This document shows, piece by piece, positions 5,677-12,933 of a DNA stretch of 16,494 nt. Origin of the DNA: Aquificota bacterium (GTDB lineage: Bacteria; Aquificota; Aquificia; Aquificales; Hydrogenothermaceae); the NCBI GenBank assembly GCA_013153765.1, contig JAADDT010000020.1, forward strand, positions 1 to 16,494, given 5' to 3'. The stretch's first letter is position 1. The number at the start of each line of letters is the position of its first letter. Both the position numbers and the translations under genes were made by a program. The notes beneath the pieces are model-generated. The model saw nothing but the letters and a program-made list of their open reading frames with translations, searched no databases and was not told the origin of the DNA.

Positions 5677-6890
5677 TGGGAAAGTTTTACGCACTTTTTA
5701 AACAGTCTTTAATTGCGGTTCGGGAATACAAGCTGAGAACTCTTTTTTCACTGCTTGGGATAGCCTTCGGCATAGCCTCCCTGTCCATAATAGTGGCGGC
5801 TGTTGAAGGTTCTTACCATAGGGCTTACCAGACCATAGAGGTTTTTGGACCGGAAAGCATACTGATATTCAGCGGAGCAAGGGGAGAAAGGAGCGTAAGG
5901 CAGAGGAGAAAAACCCTTACACTGAAAGACATACAGTTCCTAAAACAAAACATGCCACAGATAAAACTGATAATGCCTGTCCTTTTCGTTGACAACGTGA
6001 AGGTTTACTACAAGGGAAAAACCCTGACCACCAGACTGTACGGCGTATCAACGGAGTTTGAGGAGGCTTGGAACTGGTATCTGATAGAGGGCAGAATGTT
6101 TAACGAGGAGGAACTGAGGACGAAAAAAAACGTCTGCGTTATAGGTCTTTACATAAGGAAGGAGCTTTTCGGTCAGGAAGACCCGGTAGGTAAGATGATA
6201 CTGGTTAACGGTCTTCCCTGTAAGGTTTTGGGCGTGCTTTCAAGGAGAGGGACGACGCCTACAGGCAGGAACCTTGACGACAGGATACTTATGCCTTACA
6301 CGACCGTTATGGCAAAGTTCAACCACGACTTTATATACGTTAACGCAATAAGGATAAGGTTCCACAAAGGTGGAGACGTGGCAAAACTGATAGAGCAGGT
6401 AAGGTACCTGCTGAGGGAAAGCCACGGTCTTAAACCGGGACAGCCGGACGACTTCCACATGCTATCTCCCGTTGAGATAATAAGGTTTCTGGTAAACCTT
6501 ACAGGAACACTTGTCCTGTTTTTAGGGCTGTCCTCCATCATATCCCTTACCATAGGAGGATTTGTCCTTGCAAACCTGTTTCTCCTGTCCGTAAGCGAAA
6601 GGAAAAAAGAGATAGGCATAAGGCGGGCTGTGGGAGCAAAAAGGAGGGACATAGCACTCCAGTTTATAATGGAGGCACTGGTTATCACCGTTATTGGAGC
6701 TGTGGTAGGATTTGTTATGGCTGTTGCCGGAGCACACCTGCTTACGAAAGTGGCACAGTTTCCCATAAAGTTTTCGTTCATAGCCTTCTCACTTGCACTT
6801 ATCGTTTCCGTTGCGGTAGGTCTGATATCCGTCCTTAATCCGGCTTTGAAGGCGGCAAGGCTTAATCCGATTGAGGCTATACGGGAATGA
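5676..6890 (+). CDS. ABC transporter permease, MacB/FtsX type (first of tandem pair)
   Basis: Inner-membrane permease of a type VII (MacB-like) ABC system; such proteins act mechanically on periplasmic substrates using a separate or fused ATPase. Topology: TM1 about 22-44 (LRTLFSLLGIAFGIASLSII), a large periplasmic MacB-type domain about 45-265, then three C-terminal TMs about 272-300, 334-356 and 362-388 making the FtsX domain. The cytosolic coupling segment ERKKEIGIRRAVGAKRRDI is typical of MacB/YknZ permeases, and the protein ends with PALKAARLNPIEAIRE. No ATPase domain is fused, unlike E. coli MacB, and none lies nearby. It overlaps the TonB gene by one base and the next permease by four (ATGA). 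LolC/E-type lipoprotein sorting is an alternative, but the motifs fit MacB better. Confidence 0.9.
   Translation: MGKFYALFKQSLIAVREYKLRTLFSLLGIAFGIASLSIIVAAVEGSYHRAYQTIEVFGPESILIFSGARGERSVRQRRKTLTLKDIQFLKQNMPQIKLIMPVLFVDNVKVYYKGKTLTTRLYGVSTEFEEAWNWYLIEGRMFNEEELRTKKNVCVIGLYIRKELFGQEDPVGKMILVNGLPCKVLGVLSRRGTTPTGRNLDDRILMPYTTVMAKFNHDFIYVNAIRIRFHKGGDVAKLIEQVRYLLRESHGLKPGQPDDFHMLSPVEIIRFLVNLTGTLVLFLGLSSIISLTIGGFVLANLFLLSVSERKKEIGIRRAVGAKRRDIALQFIMEALVITVIGAVVGFVMAVAGAHLLTKVAQFPIKFSFIAFSLALIVSVAVGLISVLNPALKAARLNPIEAIRE
6609..6644 (+). repeat. Near-identical 36-base patch shared by the two permease genes, copy 1
   Basis: Bases 6609-6644 match 7829-7864 at 35 of 36 positions (single difference G6623/A7843). 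They encode EIGIRRAVGAKR, the coupling helix that contacts the ATPase. The genes are much less alike elsewhere. Confidence 0.75.
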
Positions 6891-8113
6891 GCCACCGTAT
6901 CTTTCTCATTCTGGCAGTCATAATAAGGATTTTCAAGGAATACAAGGTAAGGTCTGGACTTTCCATTCTTGGAGTTGCTTTCGGCACCTTTGCCTTAATA
7001 ACGATGATATCCGTATCAAACTCCCTGAAGGAAAAGAGCCGTAAAGAGGTGGAAAAGTTCGGTAAAAACCTTGTGGTGGTAAAGGCAGGTGAGGTAAAGG
7101 TCTTCCGCAGGCGGGCACACAGCTTTTCCACAGCAACCACGCTGAAGATAGAGGACGCAAAGGCTATAAAGGAGCAGATAGACCACGTGGTTGACGCACT
7201 GCCTTCTTACCACATCAGCTACCCTGTAAGGAGGAAGGGAACAACCGTTATGACCACCATAATAGGCGTTGACAATAAATACCTGAAAATAAGAAACCTT
7301 ACAGTTGAGGAGGGAAGGAGCTACACTGACAGGGAGGAGGAGACGGGAGAAAAGGTTATAGTTATAGGGAACAAAATAGCAAAAGACCTTTTCGGCAGTG
7401 AAGACCCTGTCGGCAAAACGCTACTCATATTCAGAGTACCCTGCCGTATAGTGGGCGTCCTTGAAGAAAGGGGAGCGGACATCTCCGGCGAGGATCAGGA
7501 TACGCTGATATACACCCCCCTTAAAACGGCGATGAGAAGGCTGGCTAACGTTGACTACATAAACACCATCTACGTTCAGGTGGACGACGACAGCAGTATT
7601 CCCTACGTGAAAAGGAAAATAAAGGAGCTTTTAAGGAAAAGGCACAAGATAAAAAAGGGAGACAAGGACGACTTTACGGTTCTTTCCCCTGACGACTACC
7701 TCCGTATGGAAAGGGAAGCACTGAGAATATTCAACATTTTAGGCAGTCTGTCAGCCACCATATCCTTCCTTATAGGAGGTCTGGGCATACTTTCCATAAT
7801 GATACTTATAGTTAACGAAAGGATAGAGGAGATAGGCATAAGACGGGCTGTGGGAGCAAAAAGGTCTGACATACTTGTTCAGTTCATAATGGAAGCCGGC
7901 TTTATAGCCGTGGCAGGGGGACTGCTTGGAGCTTTAATCGGCACCCTCCTGTCCATCACCATATTTGCCGTTTTCAAACTGCCTGCCACACTTTCCCTTT
8001 CTTGGATAGTATTTTCATTCGTCCTTTCGGTGATAACAGGTCTGCTGTCCGGACTTTACCCTGCATACAGGGCTTCCTCCATAAAGCCGATAGAAGCCTT
8101 AAGGAGAGGATAG
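6887..8113 (+). CDS. ABC transporter permease, MacB/FtsX type (second of tandem pair)
   Basis: Paralogue of the gene just upstream, 408 residues with the same plan: TM1 about 20-42 (VRSGLSILGVAFGTFALITM), a periplasmic domain about 43-275 rich in Lys, Arg, Asp and Glu, and three C-terminal TMs. The coupling segment ERIEEIGIRRAVGAKRSDI is nearly identical to that of its neighbour, and the end YPAYRASSIKPIEALRRG is the classic MacB/FtsX terminus. The start overlaps the previous stop as ATGA. The pair is probably a heterodimeric permease, with an ATPase encoded elsewhere. The stop TAG touches the stop codon of convergent gatA with no base between, so no terminator fits in the gap. Confidence 0.9.
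   Translation: MSHRIFLILAVIIRIFKEYKVRSGLSILGVAFGTFALITMISVSNSLKEKSRKEVEKFGKNLVVVKAGEVKVFRRRAHSFSTATTLKIEDAKAIKEQIDHVVDALPSYHISYPVRRKGTTVMTTIIGVDNKYLKIRNLTVEEGRSYTDREEETGEKVIVIGNKIAKDLFGSEDPVGKTLLIFRVPCRIVGVLEERGADISGEDQDTLIYTPLKTAMRRLANVDYINTIYVQVDDDSSIPYVKRKIKELLRKRHKIKKGDKDDFTVLSPDDYLRMEREALRIFNILGSLSATISFLIGGLGILSIMILIVNERIEEIGIRRAVGAKRSDILVQFIMEAGFIAVAGGLLGALIGTLLSITIFAVFKLPATLSLSWIVFSFVLSVITGLLSGLYPAYRASSIKPIEALRRG
7829..7864 (+). repeat. Near-identical 36-base patch shared by the two permease genes, copy 2
   Basis: Second copy of the patch at 6609-6644, 1,220 bases downstream and 35 of 36 identical. It falls in the same place in the protein, so gene duplication with strong local constraint, or local gene conversion, explains it. 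Confidence 0.75.
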
Positions 8114-9568
8114 TTATTCTGGAAACCTGCTGTACAGACCTGCCAGAGCCTCGTACCTATGGGCTACCTGTAGCAGTGTTCCCTCGTCAAACGGCTTTCC
8201 TATCAGTTGCAGTCCAACAGGCAGACCGTCCTTGAAACCGCAGGGAAGACTGATTGCCGGCACGCCAGCCATGTTTACGGACACGGTAAATATGTCAGAC
8301 AGGTACATCTGGACAGGGTCGTCCGTTTTCTCACCTATTTTGAAGGCAACGTCAGGCGTGGTAGGTGTGGCAAGCAGGTCAACCTGTTTGAACGCCTCCA
8401 TAAAATCCCTGTATATGAGCGTCCTTACCTTCTGGGCTTTCAGGTAGTAAGCGTCGTAATACCCGGAGGAAAGGGAGTACGTACCGAGCATTATCCTCCT
8501 TTTTACCTCAGCACCAAAGCCTTCCTCCCTCGTTTTGGAGTACATCTCCTCAAGGTCTTTATAATCCTTTGTCCTGTAGCCGTACCTGACCCCGTCGTAT
8601 CTGGCAAGGTTAGACGAGGCTTCGGAGGGAGCTATTATGTAGTAAGCTTCTATTGCGTACTCGGTTGTGGGCATGGAAACCTCCACAACCTCAGCACCTT
8701 CCTTCTCAAGCTGTTTTACGGCGTCAAGAACCAGTCCCTTTATGGTGGCGTCAAGACCTTCAGGGAAGAACTCCTTCGGCAGTCCTATCCTTAAACCTTT
8801 AATGTCCTTTCCCAGATAAGAAAGGAAGTCCTCCATCGGAGCGTCAGCTGAGGTGCTGTCTCTCCTGTCCTTCCCGCCTATAACGTTCAGAAGCAGGGCA
8901 GTATCCTCAACCCTCCTGCCTATGGGACCTATCTGGTCAAGGGAGGAGGCAAAAGCCACCAGACCGTATCTGGAAACCCTGCCGTAAGTGGGCTTTAGAC
9001 CTACGACCCCGCAGAATGCGGCAGGCTGTCTTATTGAACCTCCCGTATCGGAGCCGAGGGCGGCAGGGACTATACCCGAGCCTACTGCGGCGGCAGAACC
9101 GCCTGAAGAACCTCCCGGCACCCGGGAGTAATCCCAAGGATTTTTCGTGGTGAAAAACGCCGAGTTTTCGGTTGAAGAACCCATCGCAAACTCGTCAAGG
9201 TTCGTCTTTCCGGTAAGTATGTACCCTTCAGCTTTCATCTTTTCTATGACGGTGGCGTCGTAAGGAGGAATGTAGTTTTCAAGCATACGGGAGGAGCAGG
9301 TAGTCCTTATTCCTCTGGTTGATATGTTGTCCTTAACCGCCACCGGCAGACCGTAAAGGGAAGGTATTTTTTCCAGTTTAGGCAGTTGCTCGTCCTTTTT
9401 TTTAGCCTCCTCAACAGCCTCTTCTATAAGATTGGTTACGTAGCTTTTCAGCTGTGGTTCAACCTCCCCAGTCCTTTCCGCAAAGGACAGGACCACTTCG
9501 GAAGGTTTTACCTCCCCAGACCTTATAAGGTCTGAAAGCTCCTTCAAACCCTTCTGCCACAAACTCAT
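8114..9568 (-). CDS. gatA: Aspartyl/glutamyl-tRNA amidotransferase subunit A
   Basis: Glutaminase/amidase subunit of GatCAB, which converts Glu-tRNA(Gln) and Asp-tRNA(Asn) to Gln- and Asn-tRNA. The 484 residues are the usual length. The amidase signature [15 protein letters not shown] and the [16 protein letters not shown] segment are intact. The catalytic Lys-Ser-Ser triad falls at K79, S154 and S178, the same numbering as in the well-studied Staphylococcus aureus enzyme. The start ATG overlaps the stop of the DksA-like gene (ATGA), preceded by GAGG with four-base spacing. gatB and gatC are not in the window. The convergent permease gene ends in the adjacent base, so the transcript end must lie inside that gene or depend on Rho. 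Confidence 0.97.
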   Translation of the reverse strand: MSLWQKGLKELSDLIRSGEVKPSEVVLSFAERTGEVEPQLKSYVTNLIEEAVEEAKKKDEQLPKLEKIPSLYGLPVAVKDNISTRGIRTTCSSRMLENYIPPYDATVIEKMKAEGYILTGKTNLDEFAMGSSTENSAFFTTKNPWDYSRVPGGSSGGSAAAVGSGIVPAALGSDTGGSIRQPAAFCGVVGLKPTYGRVSRYGLVAFASSLDQIGPIGRRVEDTALLLNVIGGKDRRDSTSADAPMEDFLSYLGKDIKGLRIGLPKEFFPEGLDATIKGLVLDAVKQLEKEGAEVVEVSMPTTEYAIEAYYIIAPSEASSNLARYDGVRYGYRTKDYKDLEEMYSKTREEGFGAEVKRRIMLGTYSLSSGYYDAYYLKAQKVRTLIYRDFMEAFKQVDLLATPTTPDVAFKIGEKTDDPVQMYLSDIFTVSVNMAGVPAISLPCGFKDGLPVGLQLIGKPFDEGTLLQVAHRYEALAGLYSRFPE

Positions 9569-10044
9569 TTATCCTCTCCCTCTTCCTTAACCTCTTCCTC
9601 AAGGGGCTCGTAATAAGGGATAAGGCTTTCCCTCAGGTAAACCGTATACCTGTGGTCTATCAGGTCCCTCGTCTTTTCAGCTTCCGCCGCGTGCTGTATG
9701 CAGAGAGTAGTCCACGGCAGAGCCAGAAGCCTTTTTTCCTCTATCGGATTTGCACATACCTCACACAGACCGTAAGTGCCGTCAGCCATCCTTTCAAGGG
9801 CTTTGTCTATCTCCCTTAATATCTCAACCTCTATGTCCTCAAGCTCCGCAAGTATGAACTCGGTATAATCTATCCTTGCGTAATCGTCAAGCTCCTCAGG
9901 TATGGTAAGACCTTCTTCCGTCATCTTCTTTATTATCTCTTCCTTTTCAAAAACCCGGGAAAGTATCCTTCTTTTTTCCTCAAGCAGTAATCTTCTGAAC
10001 TTTTCAAGCTTTTTCTTGTCTGCCACGTAAGGACTGACCGCCAT
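9565..10044 (-). CDS. DksA/TraR family zinc-finger regulator with Cys3His finger
   Basis: Member of the DksA/TraR family, which binds in the RNA polymerase secondary channel and works with ppGpp in E. coli. The 159 residues comprise a long helical coiled-coil region (about 10-90), a tip around [10 protein letters not shown] (51-60), and a C-terminal zinc finger C94-x2-C97-x17-C115-x2-H118. The fourth ligand is His, where classical DksA has Cys. The tip reads E-L-D-D-Y-A, against D-P-V-D-R-A in E. coli DksA, so an acidic residue and the Asp/Ala pair are kept. A further 40 or so residues follow the finger, ending very acidic. A strong GGAGG (10054-10050) lies five bases before the ATG. It is the first gene of an operon with gatA. 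Confidence 0.9.
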   Translation of the reverse strand: MAVSPYVADKKKLEKFRRLLLEEKRRILSRVFEKEEIIKKMTEEGLTIPEELDDYARIDYTEFILAELEDIEVEILREIDKALERMADGTYGLCEVCANPIEEKRLLALPWTTLCIQHAAEAEKTRDLIDHRYTVYLRESLIPYYEPLEEEVKEEGEDK

Positions 10045-10059
10045 ACTATCCTCCTTCTT

Positions 10060-10071
10060 TTATTTAAATAA
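10060..10071. repeat. AT-rich palindrome in dksA-like leader
   Basis: TTATTTAAATAA is a perfect 12-base palindrome 16-27 bases before the start of the DksA-like gene. It could be part of the promoter or an operator; being purely A/T it may also be chance. Confidence 0.3.
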
Positions 10072-10090
10072 TTTTCTCACAAACGGAGCG

Positions 10091-10117
10091 TTGTAGTCCA
10101 CCCTTATGTGATAAAAT
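10091..10117 (+). promoter_or_regulatory. Candidate promoter for the six-gene envelope operon
   Basis: TGA-TAAAAT (10109-10117) is a good extended -10. A weak -35, TTGTAG (10091-10096), lies 15 bases before the hexamer. The transcript would start near 10124, leaving a leader of about 20 bases with GGAG (10135-10138) six bases before ATG 10145. Confidence 0.45.
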
Positions 10118-10144
10118 ATAACCATATCTAAATTGGAGAAGCAG

Positions 10145-10474
10145 ATGTCCCTGAAAGTGGTATTTTACTTCCCGCTTTTCCTGCTGGGAATGGCAGTGGG
10201 CTTTATCTACTTTACCCACCTTTTTAAAAGTATAAACACCTTCGGCACTGACAAGGGAAAGGTCTTAAGGAGTATGCTTATAAGACTGCCACTTCCCATC
10301 ATAGCCGTCCTTCTGGGCAGTCTGGCAGGTATAGGCGGTATCATATCGGTAATAGCAGGTTTTACCGTTTTCCAGATATACTTTCTGGTAAAGGTGGGAA
10401 CACAGCTTAAAAGGGAGGTGGAAGAGGAAGCACAACGGATGGCTGAGGAGGAAGAAGGGACAGGGAAGGAGTGA
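10145..10474 (+). CDS. Small membrane protein resembling ATP synthase subunit I / AtpR (109 aa)
   Basis: Three hydrophobic segments (about 5-25, 47-60 and 63-85) and a very acidic cytosolic tail (EVEEEAQRMAEEEE). The spacing of G15, G19, the F/Y-F-x2-L element, R47 in the second segment and G72-F73 in the third resembles the AtpR/ATP synthase I group of small membrane proteins that sit beside F-type or N-type ATPase genes. No ATP synthase genes are in the window, so this remains a structural resemblance read by eye. I chose ATG 10145 over the in-frame TTG 10133 because GGAG sits six bases before it. The stop overlaps the prepilin peptidase start (TGATG). Confidence 0.7.
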   Translation: MSLKVVFYFPLFLLGMAVGFIYFTHLFKSINTFGTDKGKVLRSMLIRLPLPIIAVLLGSLAGIGGIISVIAGFTVFQIYFLVKVGTQLKREVEEEAQRMAEEEEGTGKE

Positions 10475-11256
10475 TGGAGGACTTTTTTTTACCGCTGGCT
10501 TTTTTTATTTTCGGCACAATAATAGGAAGTTTCCTTAACGTTTTAATATACAGACTGCCGAGGGACAAGTCCCCTTTAAAGCCTGCTTTTTCTTTCTGTC
10601 CAAGCTGTGGCTCACAGGTAAAGTGGTACGACAACATACCGGTAATCTCGTACATCGTTTTAAAGGGAAAGTGTAGAAATTGCGGTAGCAGTATAGGGAT
10701 AAGGTATCCCCTCGTTGAACTGCTTACAGGTGTGGCTTCAGTCCTTGCTTACCTTAAAACAGGTCTGTCAATAGACTACATTTTCGTCTTCGGCTTCCTT
10801 GCGGTTATGATAGCCATAACCTTTATAGACCTTGAGTTTAGGATAATACCTGACGTGCTGAACCTTGCAGGTTTTCTGATGGGAGCCGTTTACACATTTT
10901 TCAGGGAGGACTTTACCCTGCTGGACGGCATTATAGGTGCGGTCGTCGGTGCAGGTTTACTCTGGGGAATAGCTTACCTTTACCTGAAGTTCAGGGGCAT
11001 TGAAGGTCTTGGAATGGGCGACGTGAAGATGATGGCTTTCGTAGGTATGTATCTGGGCTGGTTCGGTGCTCTGTTTACCATATTCGTCGGCTCACTGCTT
11101 GGGGCGGTGGTGGGCGTTGCGGCAGTTTACCTGAGCAGGTCAGAGGAAAAGGGCAGGTTTGAGATACCATTTGGTCCTTTCCTTGCCTTTGCTTCCGTAA
11201 TATACCTGTTTTTCGGCGAGCAGATAAAAAACTGGTACCTTGGGGGAATGTATTGA
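10474..11256 (+). CDS. pilD: Type IV prepilin peptidase / N-methyltransferase (A24 family)
   Basis: Inner-membrane aspartic protease that cleaves the leader of type IV prepilins and pseudopilins and N-methylates the new terminus. The 260 residues include the N-terminal methylase-type region beginning GTIIGSFLNVLIYRLPR. Four zinc-type cysteines are present (C42-x2-C45 and C67-x2-C70), then the catalytic aspartates in FIDLEFRIIPD (D119) and GMGDVK (D183). About seven to eight membrane segments are present. The start is taken as ATG 10474, with AGGGA seven bases before it; a GTG at 10471 is an alternative. No pilin or pilus assembly genes lie here, as is common for unlinked pilD. The stop overlaps the next gene's TTG start. 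Confidence 0.95.
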   Translation: MEDFFLPLAFFIFGTIIGSFLNVLIYRLPRDKSPLKPAFSFCPSCGSQVKWYDNIPVISYIVLKGKCRNCGSSIGIRYPLVELLTGVASVLAYLKTGLSIDYIFVFGFLAVMIAITFIDLEFRIIPDVLNLAGFLMGAVYTFFREDFTLLDGIIGAVVGAGLLWGIAYLYLKFRGIEGLGMGDVKMMAFVGMYLGWFGALFTIFVGSLLGAVVGVAAVYLSRSEEKGRFEIPFGPFLAFASVIYLFFGEQIKNWYLGGMY

Positions 11257-11579
11257 AGTACCGCGTAAGGTTCAAGATATGGCTTGAGAAGGACGGGGAC
11301 GTGGTTATGGGACTTGGGAGGGACAAGCTTTTGAGGGAGATAGACAGGCTTGGCTCCATCTCAAAGGCGGCAAAGCAGGTGGGAATGTCTTACAAAAAGG
11401 CGTGGAGCTTCCTTAAAACGATGGAGGACAGGCTGGGCATCAAGCTTGTTGAGACCAGAAGGGGAGGTAAAAACGGAGGCGGAGCTGTTTTGACCGCCGA
11501 GGCGAAAAAACTGCTTGAAGAGTTTGAGGAAATAACAGACCGTTTTGAAAAATTAAGGAAAGAGCTGTCAAAAAAATGA
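11253..11579 (+). CDS. ModE-type winged-helix DNA-binding protein lacking molybdate-binding domains
   Basis: DNA-binding protein of 108 residues equal to the N-terminal domain of ModE. It has the FKIWLEKDGDVVMGLGRDKLL start, a helix-turn-helix about 34-58 (GSISKAAKQVGMSYKKAWSF), and a wing with the Gly-rich stretch GGKNGGGAVLT (71-81). A C-terminal helix (about 82-107) follows, which in ModE makes the dimer. The two C-terminal MOP domains that bind molybdate are absent, so ligand sensing, if any, differs. Translation starts with TTG 11253, which overlaps the pilD stop (TTGA) and is preceded by GGGGGA. No molybdate transport or cofactor genes are near. It may regulate its own envelope operon or act elsewhere; the sequence does not say. 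Confidence 0.9.
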   Translation: MKYRVRFKIWLEKDGDVVMGLGRDKLLREIDRLGSISKAAKQVGMSYKKAWSFLKTMEDRLGIKLVETRRGGKNGGGAVLTAEAKKLLEEFEEITDRFEKLRKELSKK

Positions 11580-11959
11580 ATGAAAAACTTTTTCACCTGC
11601 GTAGATTTTACTTTTCCTTCCTGTTCGGCTCCTTCATATATCTGGCTATTTTACTGCTTGTTATAGGAAAGGACACGAAACCTGCGGAGATTACCGTCGT
11701 TGACCGGCTTTTACTGGGAATTACCGGCATCGCTCCCGCTTACATATTTTTGTTGAAAAGCAGGAAAAAACTGTTTAAGGCGGAAAACTACATAAAGGCT
11801 TTACTGATTGGAGAACTGCCACTGCTGGTGGGAACTGTCCTTTCAATCTGGAAAGGGAATTACATTTACTTTTTCCTTGCCTATCCTATATTTTTAATAA
11901 CCGCATTACTGCTTTTGCCTACAAAAAAATCGGTGGAGAACGCAGGTGGAATGGATTGA
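11576..11959 (+). CDS. Four-TM membrane protein of unknown function (127 aa)
   Basis: A 127-residue protein with four hydrophobic segments (about 12-30, 42-61, 75-91 and 94-113) and a short soluble tail. I do not recognise a family. Basic residues (LKSRKKLFK) follow the second segment, placing that loop in the cytoplasm. The ATG overlaps the stop of the ModE-like gene (ATGA). The nearest AG-rich sequence is too far upstream to be a good ribosome site, so translation probably depends on coupling. The last 14 bases overlap the rfaE2 start. Its place between a regulator and lipopolysaccharide/phospholipid genes suggests an envelope function, by context only. Confidence 0.75.
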   Translation: MNEKLFHLRRFYFSFLFGSFIYLAILLLVIGKDTKPAEITVVDRLLLGITGIAPAYIFLLKSRKKLFKAENYIKALLIGELPLLVGTVLSIWKGNYIYFFLAYPIFLITALLLLPTKKSVENAGGMD

Positions 11960-12413
11960 TAAGGTAAAAAAGTGGAAAAGGGAAGGGAAAAGGATAGTTT
12001 TCACAAACGGCTGTTTTGACATACTCCACGCCGGACACGTTGATTACCTCCAGAAAGCAAAAGCACTTGGAGACGTCCTTATCGTAGGTCTTAACAGTGA
12101 CGCTTCCGTAAGGAGGCTGAAAGGAAAGGAAAGACCGGTAAACCCGCAGGAGGAAAGGAAAAAGGTGCTTGAGGCTTTAAAACCTGTTGACCTTGTTGTT
12201 GTTTTTGAGGAGGATACTCCGGAAAGGCTGATAAGGGAGATAAAACCTGACGTTCTGGTAAAAGGTGGAGACTGGAGCATTGACAAAATAGTAGGAGCGG
12301 ACTTCGTAAAATCCTATGGTGGAGAGGTGAAAACCATACAGTTCGTCCACAACACGTCAACCACAGACATAATCAACAGGATTAGGCAGAAAGTAAGCGA
12401 TGGGACTTGCTAA
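11946..12413 (+). CDS. rfaE2: D-glycero-beta-D-manno-heptose 1-phosphate adenylyltransferase
   Basis: Cytosolic nucleotidyltransferase that activates heptose 1-phosphate with ATP to give ADP-heptose for the lipopolysaccharide inner core. It corresponds to the C-terminal half of E. coli HldE; here the 155-residue domain stands alone. The signature [20 protein letters not shown] (17-36) includes the HAGH (HxGH) active-site motif at 28-31. The segments [24 protein letters not shown] and the closing [11 protein letters not shown] are diagnostic of the RfaE2 family. The start is GTG 11946, with GGAG seven bases upstream; it overlaps the previous gene by 14 bases. The kinase partner (rfaE1) is not in the window. 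pgsA follows with a further 14-base overlap. Confidence 0.95.
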   Translation: MEWIDKVKKWKREGKRIVFTNGCFDILHAGHVDYLQKAKALGDVLIVGLNSDASVRRLKGKERPVNPQEERKKVLEALKPVDLVVVFEEDTPERLIREIKPDVLVKGGDWSIDKIVGADFVKSYGGEVKTIQFVHNTSTTDIINRIRQKVSDGTC

Positions 12414-12933
12414 CCAGCTTACGATCTTCCGCATATTCCTCATACCGGTTTTTATAATCCTGATAGGATACAACAAACCGCTACACGCTCTTGTGGTCTT
12501 TATAATAGCCGGTCTTACAGACGCTCTTGACGGCTTCATAGCAAGGAGGTTTAACCAGATTACCACGCTGGGAAAGGTTCTTGACCCGATAGCGGACAAG
12601 GCACTTCTGGTAAGTAGTTTCGTGTTCATATACACTTCAGACCTTCAGGTAAAGTTTCCCTACTGGTACGTTGTGATTGTAATAAGCCGGGACGTTTACA
12701 TACTGCTTGGCAGTGCCTTAATATACCTGCTAAAAGGCTACCTTGACGTGAAACCTTCCATATTCGGAAAGGCAACGACCTTTTTCCAGATACTTTCGGT
12801 GGTTGTGGTTCTGGGGGCAAACATTACACACATACCGGAGGTGGCGGTTAAGGGAGTTATTTATACCGCCTCGTTCTTTACAGTCCTTTCCACCCTCACG
12901 TACACTTACGACGGCTTACAGCACCTTAAATAG
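12400..12933 (+). CDS. pgsA: CDP-diacylglycerol--glycerol-3-phosphate 3-phosphatidyltransferase
   Basis: Integral membrane enzyme making phosphatidylglycerophosphate from CDP-diacylglycerol and glycerol-3-phosphate, the product of GpsA. The CDP-alcohol phosphotransferase motif D-x2-D-G-x2-A-R-x8-G-x3-D-x3-D is complete: D41, D44, G45, A48, R49, G58, D62 and D66. The N-terminus [12 protein letters not shown] matches the family's usual start, and about five to six membrane segments are visible in 177 residues, a normal length. It overlaps rfaE2 by 14 bases and closes the six-gene operon. Its TAG touches the stop codon of convergent cobO with no base between. Confidence 0.95.
   Translation: MGLANQLTIFRIFLIPVFIILIGYNKPLHALVVFIIAGLTDALDGFIARRFNQITTLGKVLDPIADKALLVSSFVFIYTSDLQVKFPYWYVVIVISRDVYILLGSALIYLLKGYLDVKPSIFGKATTFFQILSVVVVLGANITHIPEVAVKGVIYTASFFTVLSTLTYTYDGLQHLK

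Noticed and set aside
6296..6895. Open frame of 199 codons on the minus strand inside the first permease
   Set aside because: Lies opposite a clear FtsX-domain gene; the product has no coherent domain and depends on the codon bias of the real gene.
5676..8113. LolC/LolE lipoprotein-sorting permeases as the identity of the tandem pair
   Set aside because: Length and tandem layout fit, but EIGIRRAVGAKR and the NPIEAIR/KPIEALR termini are MacB/YknZ-type, not LolC/E-type; kept only as a minor alternative.
8207..8794. Open frame of 195 codons on the plus strand inside gatA
   Set aside because: Antisense to conserved amidase sequence with intact catalytic triad; composition is that of a shadow frame.
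10133..10144. TTG start extending the AtpR-like protein by four residues
   Set aside because: The TTG lies within the Shine-Dalgarno GGAG of ATG 10145, which is the better start.
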